A stretch of 64,000 bases of DNA from Thermoleophilaceae bacterium (GTDB taxonomy: Bacteria; Actinomycetota; Thermoleophilia; Solirubrobacterales; Thermoleophilaceae), in contig JAUJNF010000009.1 of NCBI GenBank assembly GCA_030446485.1, positions 1 to 64,000 on the forward strand. The letters are read 5' to 3'. Both the position numbers and the translations under genes were made by a program. Below, in pieces: positions 52,596 to 60,844 of the stretch. The notes below the pieces were generated by a model. That model had not been told where the DNA came from, ran no database searches, and saw only the letters and a list, made by a program, of their open reading frames with translations. How positions within the stretch are numbered: the stretch's first letter is position 1; each line of letters opens with the position of its first letter.

Positions 52596-52845
52596 CGAGC
52601 ACCAGCCCTCTCCCAGCCAAGGCGTCGACCACGCTTCGCACGTCGTCGCGGAGATCGGCACGGTCGTACCGCGCGGACAGGGCACCGACGATCTCGTCGA
52701 GCGAGCGCTCTCCGTCGCACAGCTCGAGCACCTCCGTCGCGGTGCGGTTGAGCCGGACGACACCCTCGGGCACCAGCAGCAGGTGCTCCTCGCGCACCTC
52801 GTCGTACCGCAGTCGTGCTCCCGTGGCGAGGCGGGGGCGGGTCAC
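52582..52845 (-). CDS. pqqD: PqqD, peptide chaperone of PQQ synthesis
   Basis: An 87-residue PqqD from GTG 52845. The fold markers are HLLLVPEGVVRLNRTATEVL, ELCDGERSLDEIVGALSARY and LRDDVRSVVDALAGRGLVL. PqqD is a RiPP recognition element that binds the PqqA peptide and hands it to PqqE. Its start overlaps the pqqC stop by 4 nt (GTGA), and its end overlaps pqqE. The frame is open to 52902, but that extension lies within pqqC. Confidence 0.92.
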   Translation of the reverse strand: MTRPRLATGARLRYDEVREEHLLLVPEGVVRLNRTATEVLELCDGERSLDEIVGALSARYDRADLRDDVRSVVDALAGRGLVLDAAA

Positions 52846-53573
52846 GCGCCGGGCACCGGCGGCTGCGTGTCGCCGCGCTCGATGGCATCGAGCTGCGCCC
52901 ACAGCATCTCGGTCTTGAAGCGCAGCGCCGCGACGGCAGCCTGTTGCTGCCCGCGCGTCCGGCAGCGCTCGACGGTGAGATCGAGCGCGTACTGCGCGTC
53001 GGGTGGCGCCTTCACAAGCCGCGTACGGAAGTACTCGAGCTCGCGGGCCTGATCCAGTCGTAGTGACGCTCGAACGCCTCGAGCCGCACCCGGATCGCGG
53101 CCGGTCCGAAGAGCTCGGTGAGCGATGATGCGATCGCCTCGGACCACGGCTTGCGGCGCGCGAAGTTCACGTAGGCGTCGACCGCGTAGCGCACCGCGGG
53201 GAGGACGCTGTTCGGAGACGAGCCTCCCCGCGACGCCGAGCGCCTCGCCGAGCCGCAGCCACGAGTCGATGCCGCCCGTTCCGTCGCTCGTGCCGTCGTG
53301 GTCGATGATCCGCTGTATCCACTCACGCCGGACCTCGACCTCGGGACAGTTGGCCACGATCGCCGCATCCTTCAACGGGATGCATTTCTGGTAGTAGTAG
53401 CGGTTCGCGACCCAGCGCTGCAGCTCCTCGCGTGTGAGCTCTCCCGCGTCCATCCGTCTGTGGAAGGGGTGCAGGTCGTGGTAGCGCGTCCCCTGCGCGC
53501 GCAGGCGGGCAGTGAACTCCGCGGCCGGCCACGGCCCGTCCTGCCGCGTCGGTGTCGTGGCACGCTCGGTCAC
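52842..53573 (-). CDS. pqqC: PqqC, pyrroloquinoline-quinone synthase, two compensating frameshifts
   Basis: From GTG 53573: [40 protein letters not shown] (active-site region), [35 protein letters not shown]. After an extra G in a G-run near 53225 the frame moves to [20 protein letters not shown] and [11 protein letters not shown], then a missing base near 53060 returns it to [20 protein letters not shown] to the end. Total 243 residues, the normal size. PqqC carries out the final oxidation and ring closure. As printed, pqqB reads into pqqC without a stop. Confidence 0.88.
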   Translation of the reverse strand: MTERATTPTRQDGPWPAAEFTARLRAQGTRYHDLHPFHRRMDAGELTREELQRWVANRYYYQKCIPLKDAAIVANCPEVEVRREWIQRIIDHDGTSDGTGGIDSWLRLGEALGVAGRLVSEQRPPRGALRGRRLRELRAPQAVVRGDRIIAHRALRTGRDPGAARGVRASLRLDQARELEYFRTRLVKAPPDAQYALDLTVERCRTRGQQQAAVAALRFKTEMLWAQLDAIERGDTQPPVPGA

Positions 53574-54456
53574 TAGGTCGATCTCGAGGCCGTCGTAGGC
53601 AACCTCGACGCCCGCGCGGGAGGACCGCCCGCGCTCGGCGGAGTCCTCGAGCAGGATGGGGTTCGTGTTGTTGATGTGGACGAGCATCTTGCGTGGCCGC
53701 TGCAGCCCCGCGAGCGCCTCGAGCGTTCGCCGCGGCCCGAGGGGCACGTCCCATGTCGCGCGCGCTGCGGGCCGAGATGCCGAGTCGGGAAGCTCATCGT
53801 CGCGCCAGAACGTCCCGTCGACGAGCACGAGATCGCTTGTCCGAAACCAGGTGAGCACGCCATCGTCCAAGCGGGCGAGACCAGGAGCGTAGGTGACGAC
53901 GCCGCCGCTCGCGCGGTCGCGGAAGACGAACCCACTCGCCCCCAGCTCCACGTCTGACCCGCTGAGGTAGCGCGGTGCGTCGCCGCCCACGTCGAACGGC
54001 TCGACTTCGAGGCTCGACCCTTCCAGCGGCCTCGACCGCCCCGGTTCCAGCGTCTGCCACTGACGCCGCAGTAGCGCTCGAGCATCTCCAGCACCGGATA
54101 CGCATCCCTCAGCGCGCGCTCGGTGCCTTCATCCCCGAAGACCCGCACCGGCGCCGCCGACTCACGCAGAAGGAGCAATCCCGCCGTGTGATCGATCTCC
54201 GCGTCGGTCAGCAGGACCCCCGCGATCGGCGGCGCGAACGCCGTCGACCCGCCGGGCTGTGAGCGCCTCCAGCTGCTGGCGGGCGTCCGGCGAGGCTTAC
54301 GAGGAACCACGGCCCAACGTGACCCCGGATCGCCAGCGACGACTGCGTACGAGGTCGCGCCCGTACACCCTCGCGCGCCGCCTCGCACGCTCCGCAGTGG
54401 CAGTTCCACTGCGGAAAGCCACCGCCGGCAGCCGAGCCGAGAACACGAACGCGCAC
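53574..54456 (-). CDS. pqqB: PqqB, metallo-hydrolase of PQQ synthesis, frameshifted
   Basis: From ATG 54456: MRVRVLGSAAGGGFPQWNCH and CGACEAAREG, the PqqB signature with its Cys-rich zinc site, then SLAIRG. Across changed frames come FAPPIAGVLLTDAEIDHTAG and LLLLRESAAPVRVFGDEGTE, then DAPRYLSGSDVELGASGFVF, DLVLVDGTFWRDDELPDS and MLVHINNTNPILLED. Frame changes near 54290, 54240 and 54000-54050. PqqB hydroxylates the diamino acid before PqqC. No stop separates it from PqqC in the printed sequence. Confidence 0.82.
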
Positions 54457-54519
54457 GTGGCAGAGGAAGCCAGGCTAGCCCCGGGCGAGCACCCCGAGGC
54501 CACGTACGCTTGAGAGCCC

Positions 54520-54590
54520 TTACCGCCTGTACAGGTAGAGCGTGACTCCGCAGCAGAGATCGACGAACTCGAACTCGGGCTTGATCCCAT
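54520..54590 (-). CDS. pqqA: PqqA precursor peptide candidate, one frameshift
   Basis: AGGAGG (54601-54606) is followed 10 nt later by ATG 54590. With one added base after the ATG the frame gives M-W-I-K-P-E-F-E-F-V-D-L-C-C-G-V-T-L-Y-L-Y-R-R and TAA, a 23-residue peptide of PqqA form (W-x-KPEF ... E-V-T-x-Y-x-x-R). The Tyr used to build PQQ is present, but the Glu four residues before it reads as Gly. Position, just upstream of pqqB on the same strand, is right. Either the Glu is hidden by sequence error or this copy cannot make PQQ. Confidence 0.55.
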
Positions 54591-54676
54591 CGCCGGCACA
54601 CCTCCTACGAGAGTCCACGGATCGGCACTGTAGCTAACGATCGCAGCCGATGATCGCCGTCGCACCGTAGAGCCGA

Positions 54677-55184
54677 TCACCCGGTCACCGACATGGCTCC
54701 CGCCGCGAGAACCAACGCGGCTCCGGCGACTGCGCTGGCGGCAGCGCCACGCCGCATCACCGGGAGCACGCGACAGCAGTACGCCGGTGAGGAGGCCCAT
54801 GAGTGCCAGCAGCGCACTCGACAATGCTTGCTGCCCGGCCTGTCCGAGGAGCCAACCAGCCGTAGGGTCACCGACCAGACCGTAGGTGAGGTTGTCGAGA
54901 CTCAGGGCCCACGGCACGGCCCAGACCGGCCAAAGCGGAGCGACTGCGCGCGTGAGGCCGGCGACGGCGACCAGATAGAGCCCCAAGACGGCCAGCATCC
55001 CCGTCTCCATGACCTCGCTGACGTTGGACGAGAGCTGCCAGACGATGGCCGAACCGACCAGAAACGCGACTGCGTCGGCGACGCCGAAGAAGGCCGCGAG
55101 CGGCAGGCGCGACCGGCGATCGACTATCACACCGATCGCCATGCACGCAATCAAGCTGTCCAGCCCTAGAACCAGGATGTTCAT
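54677..55184 (-). CDS. Small polytopic membrane protein, MntP-like
   Basis: From ATG 55184: MNILVLGLDSLIACMAIGVI, AAFFGVADAVAFLVGSAIVW, METGMLAVLGLYLVAVAGLT, WAVPWALSLDNLTYGLVG, ALSSALLALMGLLTGVLL and then, after a frame change near 54785, VLPVMRRGAAASAVAGAALV ending at 54677. About six helices in 169 residues, with Asp residues in helices 1 and 4 (LGLDSL, LSLDNL) placed as in MntP-type manganese exporters and TerC. Lying between the pqq genes and the PQQ dehydrogenase on the same strand, it could move the metal (Ca or lanthanide) used by that enzyme; this is inference. Confidence 0.65.
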
Positions 55185-55245
55185 CTAACACCCCAGACCG
55201 TGTTGCGGATGTCGATCATCGCTGTGCGTTGTCTCCCCGGTAACC

Positions 55246-57026
55246 CTATTGCGGCAGTGCGAAGGCGAAGAGAGCGGCTCCGCGCGGCGCCCCGGCCATC
55301 TCGGGTGCGAACCCTTCGACCCAGCTGCCCCACCCGACCGGCACGGCTATGTACTGCGTCCCGTCGACGCTGTACGCCGTCGGACTGCTGTGGTGGCCGC
55401 TTCCACACTGGAACTGCCCAGCGGGTCCCCGGTCTCAGCGTGGAACGCGTAGAACTCGCCCGAAGGCGCGCCGACGAACACGAGGTCGCCTCCGGTGGCC
55501 AGCACCGACGCGACCATCGGTGTGTCATTGCGCCACCTCCACACCTCCTCGCCGGTCGACGGGTCGACGGCCTTCACGAAGCCCTGCATGTTCTTGTCGA
55601 CGGTCGCGTCCGCTCCGAAGTAGGGAAGGCCTTCCCTGAACTCCACGGGCCTCGGCGTGGTGCGCACCGACATCGATCACCGGGACGTAGAAGAGCCCGT
55701 CCTCGGGCTGTAGGCGGTGTGCGTCCATTCCGTGGCCCCGCCCGGCGCCGGGCACACGTGGACCGGCTCCCCCTCCCTCTCGGGGTAGATCTTGGGCGTC
55801 ACCTTGCCGTTGGCATCGATCTCGCCCCAGGTGATGCGTTCGCCGAAGGGTGCCACCCGGGACCAAGTCACCGTTCGTACGGTCCAGGACGAAGAAGTAT
55901 CCGTTCTTGTTGAAGTGACCCAGCAGCTTGCGCCCATCCAACTCGAACAGGATGGGCGTCATGTTGCTGTCGTAGTCCACACGTCATGCGGCGTGCACTG
56001 GTAGTGCCAGCGAATCGCGCCGTTGTCAGGGTCCACGGCGATGACGCAGTCGGTGTAGAGGTTGTCGCCCTCTCGAACGCTTCCGTCGAAGTCGGGCGAC
56101 GGGTTGCCGGTCCCCCAGTACATGAGGTTCAGCTCCGGGTCATAGGTGCCGGTGACCCAGCAGTTTCCACCACCCCGGGCCCAGGCCCGCCATCAGCGGG
56201 CCAGGTCTCGGACCCGGAGCTCCCCAGGCTTCGACACGGTGTAGGTGCGCCAGACGCGTTCTCCGGTGTCGAGATCGAAGGCGTCGAGGTGGCCGCGCAC
56301 CCCGAACTCCCCGCCGGAGCTCCCCACGATGACCAGGTTCTTGACGACCAGGGCGACCGTAGCGCTCTCGCCGGCCCGCACGTCGCCGTACGCCTGGTCC
56401 CAGAGTGCCTTGCCGGTTTCGGCGTCGAGCGCGATCACGTGGGCGTTCAGGCTGACGAAGAAGACCTTCCCCTTCGCGACGGCGACCCCGCGTTGACGTT
56501 GCCGCAGCAGAGCGGCGTATCGAACGGAATCTCGTGCCTATGGCGCCACAGTTCCTGGCCGGTTCGGGCGTCGATGGCCCAGACCCAACCATCCCAGCCC
56601 GAGACGTACATGACGCCGTCCACGACGATCGGGGCCGCCTCGAACGCGTACGTCGACTCGCCCGCCTGAAGGCCGATCGGGGCGGACTGGAACACCCACG
56701 CCGGACGCAGGCGCTCGACTCCTCCGTATTGATCTGGTCCAGCGTGCTGTAGCGGCGCTGGCCGTCGTAGGCGCCGTAGTACGTCAGCCAGTTGTGCGGT
56801 TCGGAGCGAGCCTCGAGAATGCGCTCGTACGTGACATCCCGGACGACGGGCGGCGCGCTACCGACCGCGGCACTCACCGATCCGAGGTTGACGGCCCGCT
56901 CTGCGTGTACGTAGTGCTTCCGTTCGCTAGGACTTTCGCGTGACCTCCTGAGGGTCGCGATGACTGCGACCGCGCATATCGAGCCGATCCCGACCGCGGA
57001 GAGCTGCTTTTTCCCTTGAGTGGCAT
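55246..57026 (-). CDS. PQQ-dependent alcohol dehydrogenase, frameshifted
   Basis: An exported quinoprotein of about 594 residues. ATG 57026 followed by one added base in an A-run gives MPLKGKKQLSAVGIGSICAV, a signal anchor. The propeller begins NWLTYYGAYDGQRRYSTLDQ and has YVSGWDGWVWAIDARTGQEL, the vicinal disulphide LCCGNVN, IALDAETGKALWDQAYGDVR, DAFDLDTGERVWRTYTVSKP, WDYDSNMTPILFELDGRKLL, FGERITWGEIDANGKVTPKI, FYVPVIDVGA and PSTGEEVWRWRNDTPMVASV, ending FALPQ. Six or so frame changes. It oxidises alcohols with PQQ and a divalent metal or lanthanide. No cytochrome c gene is adjacent. Confidence 0.85.
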
Positions 57027-57038
57027 CGACTGCTCTTT

Positions 57039-57551
57039 CTATGGTCGGCGCTGGAGCGGGCGGTCGAGGCGAGCCTCGGGTGGAACGTCTCCCAGCACGA
57101 GGATCCCTCCGATCAGGCCGCGGCCCTCGTTGCTGCCTAGGGGCGAGCTGAACCAGTAGTAGCCCGGGCCGTCGAGGTTGAGGGTTGCCCTTCCACGGGA
57201 GAGCATCGGCAACCAGATCCATTGCTTGTCGCCGTTGCTCGGCAGGACCGCGGAGTGAAAGTCCCACGGGTCATCGTTGATGAGCTCGAGGTCGAGGTCG
57301 CCGCCATGGGGCATGACGATGACCGAGGGCTTCCAGATGAGTTCGCCGGGCGGAATCCGGAGCTCCGCGTGGAGGCGCCCGTCGGGTCCCTTCTTGGCGT
57401 GTGCGAGGCCGCCGTGGATGAACACCCGGCCCAGCATCGCCTTGTTCGGCCTGTCCAACGCCGGCAGCGCGTTGACCAGGGCGACGACGCGTGGGTTGAG
57501 CTGCTTGAGGACGCTCGGCCGAAGCAGGCGCAGGTAGTTCCACAGGACCAC
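57039..57551 (-). CDS. PQQ-associated cupredoxin-like protein (MSMEG_3727-type)
   Basis: A 170-residue protein directly upstream of the quinoprotein gene, with 12 nt between stop and start. The core has HAELRIPPGELIWKPSVIVM, GGDLDLELINDDPWDFHSAV and LNLDGPGYYWFSSPLGSNEG, a beta-sandwich like a cupredoxin, with His and no clear Cys-Met copper pair. Proteins of this type accompany PQQ dehydrogenases in mycobacteria and relatives. The N-terminal 30 residues (WNYLRLLRPSVLKQLNPR) may be an anchor. Possible electron acceptor or assembly partner; unproven. Confidence 0.75.
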   Translation of the reverse strand: MVLWNYLRLLRPSVLKQLNPRVVALVNALPALDRPNKAMLGRVFIHGGLAHAKKGPDGRLHAELRIPPGELIWKPSVIVMPHGGDLDLELINDDPWDFHSAVLPSNGDKQWIWLPMLSRGRATLNLDGPGYYWFSSPLGSNEGRGLIGGILVLGDVPPEARLDRPLQRRP

Positions 57552-57696
57552 CGTTCACCAGCCCTTCAACGGGCGTGCGGCCAAGATCGCCGGGACGTCA
57601 GCCTCGTCTTCTCGAATCCGCTTTCCACCGCCGCCTTTCTTGTGGGCAATCCGATCAGCCGTGACCCTACCCCGCCGAGAGCCTGAAGCGACAACG

Positions 57697-57904
57697 ATGG
57701 TTTCTAACGACCTGCGTAAGCTGAGCTTGCCACCGATGAGCGCCGCCGCGTGGCCGTTGAAGCACGCCTCCCGACTCCGACAGTCCCAACCCCCCTCTTC
57801 GCCAAGCACCTGCAGCAGGCGATCGGCGGCGTGGAGGGTGAGATCCGCGTTGCGATGCAGTACCTCTTCCAGGCCGGGAGCTTCCGAGGACCGAAGAGGT
57901 ACAA
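57697..57904 (+). pseudogene. N-terminal fragment of a manganese-catalase-like gene
   Basis: ATG 57697 gives MVSNDLRKLSLPP and, after one added base near 57735, DERRRVAVEARLPTPTVPTP, LFAKHLQQAIGGVEGEIRVA and MQYLFQAGSFRGPKRYK. The pattern L-x-x-x-x-GG-x-x-GE-x-x-x-x-MQY-x-x-Q matches the first metal-binding helix of Mn-catalase family proteins. After RYK the text changes abruptly to response-regulator sequence, so the other helices are lost. Confidence 0.55.
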
Positions 57905-58273
57905 GGCATCCTGCGCCGGACGGGCCCCGCGCACGAACGGCAGCACGAGCCGCTCGACTTCGGAGAGCTGCAGCTCGATCCCTAGACACGGCGGGTGACC
58001 GTCGGCGGGGAGGAGGTGCGGCTGACGACGCGCGAGTACGGGCTGCTGGTGTTCCTGGCTCGCCACCCCGGTCACGTCTTCAGCCGAGAGCAACTCCTCG
58101 ACACCGTGTGGCAGTACACGTTCTACGGCAGCACCACCACGGTCACGGTGCACATCAGGCGCGTGCGCGCCAAGCTGGGTGACACGACGGGCGCCGCGCG
58201 GCTCATCGAGACCGTGCGGGGCGTCGGCTACCGGTTCCAGCCGCCGCGTGCTACTCCGACTGCGGAAGGCTGA
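57905..58273 (+). pseudogene. C-terminal fragment of an OmpR-family regulator with a nonsense codon
   Basis: Closely repeats 43405-43756: ILRRTG, HEPLDFGELQLDP, then TAG where the intact copy has CAG, then VTVGGEEVRLTTREYGLLVF, SREQLLDTVWQYTFYGSTTT and VRGVGYRFQPP. The receiver is absent. A GTG at 57995 could restart translation of a 92-residue DNA-binding domain ending at 58273, so a free winged-helix protein is possible. The 3' end overlaps the convergent kinase gene by 23 nt. Confidence 0.75.
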
Positions 58274-59015
58274 AGCGCACGCGCGTCCCTTCGCCGGTCT
58301 CGGCCAGCCAGATCCGCCCCCCGTGGGCCTCGACGATGGCTCGGCACACGGTCAGGCCCAAGCCGGTGCCTCCGGTCGGCGATGCGCCGGTTCCGCGCAC
58401 GAACGGCTCGAAGACCTCGTCGCGGTCGAGCTCGGTGATCCCCGTGCCGGTGTCGGTGACGTCGACCTCGATGCTGTCCGCGGTGGCTCGCACCACCACG
58501 TCGACCGTGCCACACCGCGGCGTGTGGTGAAGAGCGTTCTCGATCAGGTTGCGGAGCACCCGCTCGAGCTTGCCGGCGCTGCCACTCGCGAGCGTGGTAC
58601 CCGGTGGAACATCGACGGTGAGGGTGACGCCCTCCATTCCGGCCTCCATCTGCATCCCCTCCACCGTCTTGCGGACGACCGCGTGCATATCGACCGGGTG
58701 CATGGCCGAGCGCGGGTCGCCGGCCTCCAGGCGCGAGAGCTCGAAGAGGTCCTCGACAAGCGCCACGAGTGCGCCGACGTGCACCGGCATCTGCTTCAGG
58801 TACTCCCGCTCGAGATCCGGCTCGAGGATGCCGTCGGCGAGGGCGGTGGCCACCAGCTGCAGCGAGCCCAGGCGCCCACGGAGGTCGTGGGAGACCCCGA
58901 CGATCAACTCGCGCTGGCGCTCCGAGGCCGCCACGGCGTCGCCGGAGGAGTGCTCCTCGGGCGCACCGGTGGGGCGGCCGCTTTGGTTAGTGCTGCTGTC
59001 TGTCGAGTTCTCCAC
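58251..59015 (-). CDS. Soluble sensor histidine kinase
   Basis: A 254-residue kinase from GTG 59015 with no membrane helix. The H-box is ELIVGVSHDLRGRLGSLQLV (phospho-His; Arg follows where Thr/Ser-Pro is more usual), then VEDLFELSRLEAGDPRSAMH, the ATPase N-box LERVLRNLIENALHHTP, and DVTDTGTGITELDRDEVFEP and GLTVCRAIVEAHGGRIW. The first ~35 residues are disordered. The frame is open upstream to 59351, but that region has no domain. Its partner is unknown; the regulator fragment beside it lacks a receiver, and the intact copy at 43 kb is a candidate. Confidence 0.85.
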   Translation of the reverse strand: MENSTDSSTNQSGRPTGAPEEHSSGDAVAASERQRELIVGVSHDLRGRLGSLQLVATALADGILEPDLEREYLKQMPVHVGALVALVEDLFELSRLEAGDPRSAMHPVDMHAVVRKTVEGMQMEAGMEGVTLTVDVPPGTTLASGSAGKLERVLRNLIENALHHTPRCGTVDVVVRATADSIEVDVTDTGTGITELDRDEVFEPFVRGTGASPTGGTGLGLTVCRAIVEAHGGRIWLAETGEGTRVRFSLPQSE

Positions 59016-59336
59016 GGTGGTGCCGCGGCTTCGTCGCCACCGGTCAGGCGGCTCGGATTCCCCGGAGTCTTTACGGCAGGCTCGGCCCCTCTGGTTCCGC
59101 CCTGCCGGAAGCGAACAATAGCCGCGCAACCCCGCCGCACAGGACTGAGGGAGGCGCCACGCGCCTTCGTAAGGCAGCCGTAACCGGACACCGGCCCCCG
59201 CACGGTATGAAGGAGACCACCTTGACCGCCAGGATCGACGACTACGGCGGGCGCGGTGGCTCAGCGCCGCTGAGGCGTAGCGCAGCCCGAGGCAGCGGCG
59301 GCAGGGACTCCAGCCCCTCATGTCGAACGCCGGAGG
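59016..59336. other. Intergenic region between the kinase and a membrane-protein gene
   Basis: About 320 bp between divergent starts. No domain-bearing frame is seen, although the kinase frame is open through most of it on the minus strand. No clear palindrome or repeat was found. It should contain both promoters. Confidence 0.45.
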
Positions 59337-59800
59337 GTGGCTCGCGATCATCCCACCGGCGCCCGAGAGCGCCTGAACCGCGGGGCGGGGGAGTCGCTGA
59401 GCGGCAACGCCACGGCGTTCGGCTACTCCGTGATGATCACGCGAGCTTCGGGGCGGTGCAGCACGAACGCGGGCAACCGGGCTACACCGACCTCCTGCTC
59501 TACGGATTGGGGGCCGTGGTGGCCTTCACTGCCCTGGAGGCTCTCGTGACCCGCGGCTTCCGGGTTCCTCTCATGGGTGGCTCGGACCAGGTGGTCACGT
59601 TGGGCACCGCCCCGGCGTTCGTCTCCGTGGTGCTCGCGATCACCACCGCGCTGGCCGTTGCCGCGCTGCTGCGCGGCGGGGGCGCGTGGTTCGGCGCCGC
59701 TCTGGCTGCCTCGATCGTCTTCATCGTCACCGAGAGCCTGGAGTTCATCCTGTCCGAGTGGGTGCAGGAACGCCGTGGAGAGCCGACAGAGCGGGACTGA
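59337..59800 (+). CDS. Membrane protein of unknown function, one frameshift
   Basis: From GTG 59337: VARDHPTGARERLNRGAGES and LSGNATAFGYSVMIT, then with one added base near 59450 ASFGAVQHERGQPGYTDLLL and three hydrophobic helices (LGAVVAFTALEALV, SVVLAITTALAVAALL, GAALAASIVFIVTESLEFIL). Total about 154 residues. The mix of an N-terminal cytoplasmic part and three helices is not one I can assign. It stands between the kinase and the aldose epimerase. Confidence 0.65.
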
Positions 59801-59883
59801 GGGTCCGCGACCAGATCTAACGGCCCGCTGACGGAACCCCCGACGGGCGCCACGGCGAGCCCCCGGCATGGGAAGGTTGCCGA

Positions 59884-60822
59884 GTGAGCGGACGCTCCTT
59901 CACTCCGTCCGGGCAGCAGATCGAGCTCGCGCATGGAGAGCAGCGGGCGACGGTCGTAGAGGTCGGTGGCGCCCTGCGCACCTACAGCGTGGGTGCCCGC
60001 GAGATCCTGGACGGGTACGGCCCCGGCGAGCAGTGCACCGCGGCCCGTGGCCAGTCGCTCATCCCATGGCCCAACCGGCTCGAGGACGGGGCCTACCTGT
60101 TCGAAGACCAGGAGCACCAGCTGGCGCTCAGCGAGCCGGAGAAGCACAACGCCATTCACGGGCTCGTCCGCTGGTGCAACTGGTCCGTGGCCGAGCGCGA
60201 GGACCATCGCGTGGTGATGGTGCACCGACTGCATCCCCAGCCCGGCTACCCGTTTGCGCTCGACCTCTCGATTGCGTACTCGCTATCGGCAGCGGGGCTG
60301 CGCGTGACCACGACGGCGACCAACGTCGGCCCCACGCCGTGCCCGTACGGTGCGGGTGCCCACCCGTACCTCACGCTGGGCACGGACCTTCTCGACGATG
60401 CCACGCTCGCCATTCCAGCGAGCACGTGGCTGCCGGCCGACGAGCGCGGCCTCCCGCTCCGCGAGCAGCCGGTCGACGGCACCCCCTGCGACTTCCGCGC
60501 GGCCCGGACGATCGGCTCCGCTCAACTCGATACCGGCTACACCGACCTGCTGCGCGACCGGGACGGCCTGGCGCGCGTGGAGCTGTCCGCCGGCGGTGGC
60601 GGCCGCACGGTGGCGCTGTGGCTCGACGAGGCCCACCCCTACCTGATGGTCTTCACCGGCGACTCGGTGCCCGAACCGGAGCGCCGCCGGCGCGGACTTG
60701 GCGTCGAGCCGATGACCTGTGCCCCCAATGCCCTCCGCAGCGGCGCGGGCCTACGGGTGCTGGACCCGGGGTCGTCGTTTACCGGGAGCTGGGGGATCGA
60801 GCCCGGCGCGGACGCTCTTTAG
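59884..60822 (+). CDS. Aldose 1-epimerase family protein
   Basis: A 312-residue galactose-mutarotase-fold protein from GTG 59884. Markers are ATVVEVGGALRTYSVGAREI, GQSLIPWPNRLEDGAYLFED, KHNAIHGLVRWCNWSVAERE (catalytic His), PYGAGAHPYLTLGTD (second His) and a C-terminal VEPMTCAPNALRSG (catalytic Glu). It equilibrates sugar anomers. It is convergent with a sugar-oxidation operon and may serve the same substrates. Confidence 0.92.
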   Translation: MSGRSFTPSGQQIELAHGEQRATVVEVGGALRTYSVGAREILDGYGPGEQCTAARGQSLIPWPNRLEDGAYLFEDQEHQLALSEPEKHNAIHGLVRWCNWSVAEREDHRVVMVHRLHPQPGYPFALDLSIAYSLSAAGLRVTTTATNVGPTPCPYGAGAHPYLTLGTDLLDDATLAIPASTWLPADERGLPLREQPVDGTPCDFRAARTIGSAQLDTGYTDLLRDRDGLARVELSAGGGGRTVALWLDEAHPYLMVFTGDSVPEPERRRRGLGVEPMTCAPNALRSGAGLRVLDPGSSFTGSWGIEPGADAL

Positions 60823-60844
60823 GCAGGCCTCGACTGGGCGCCGG

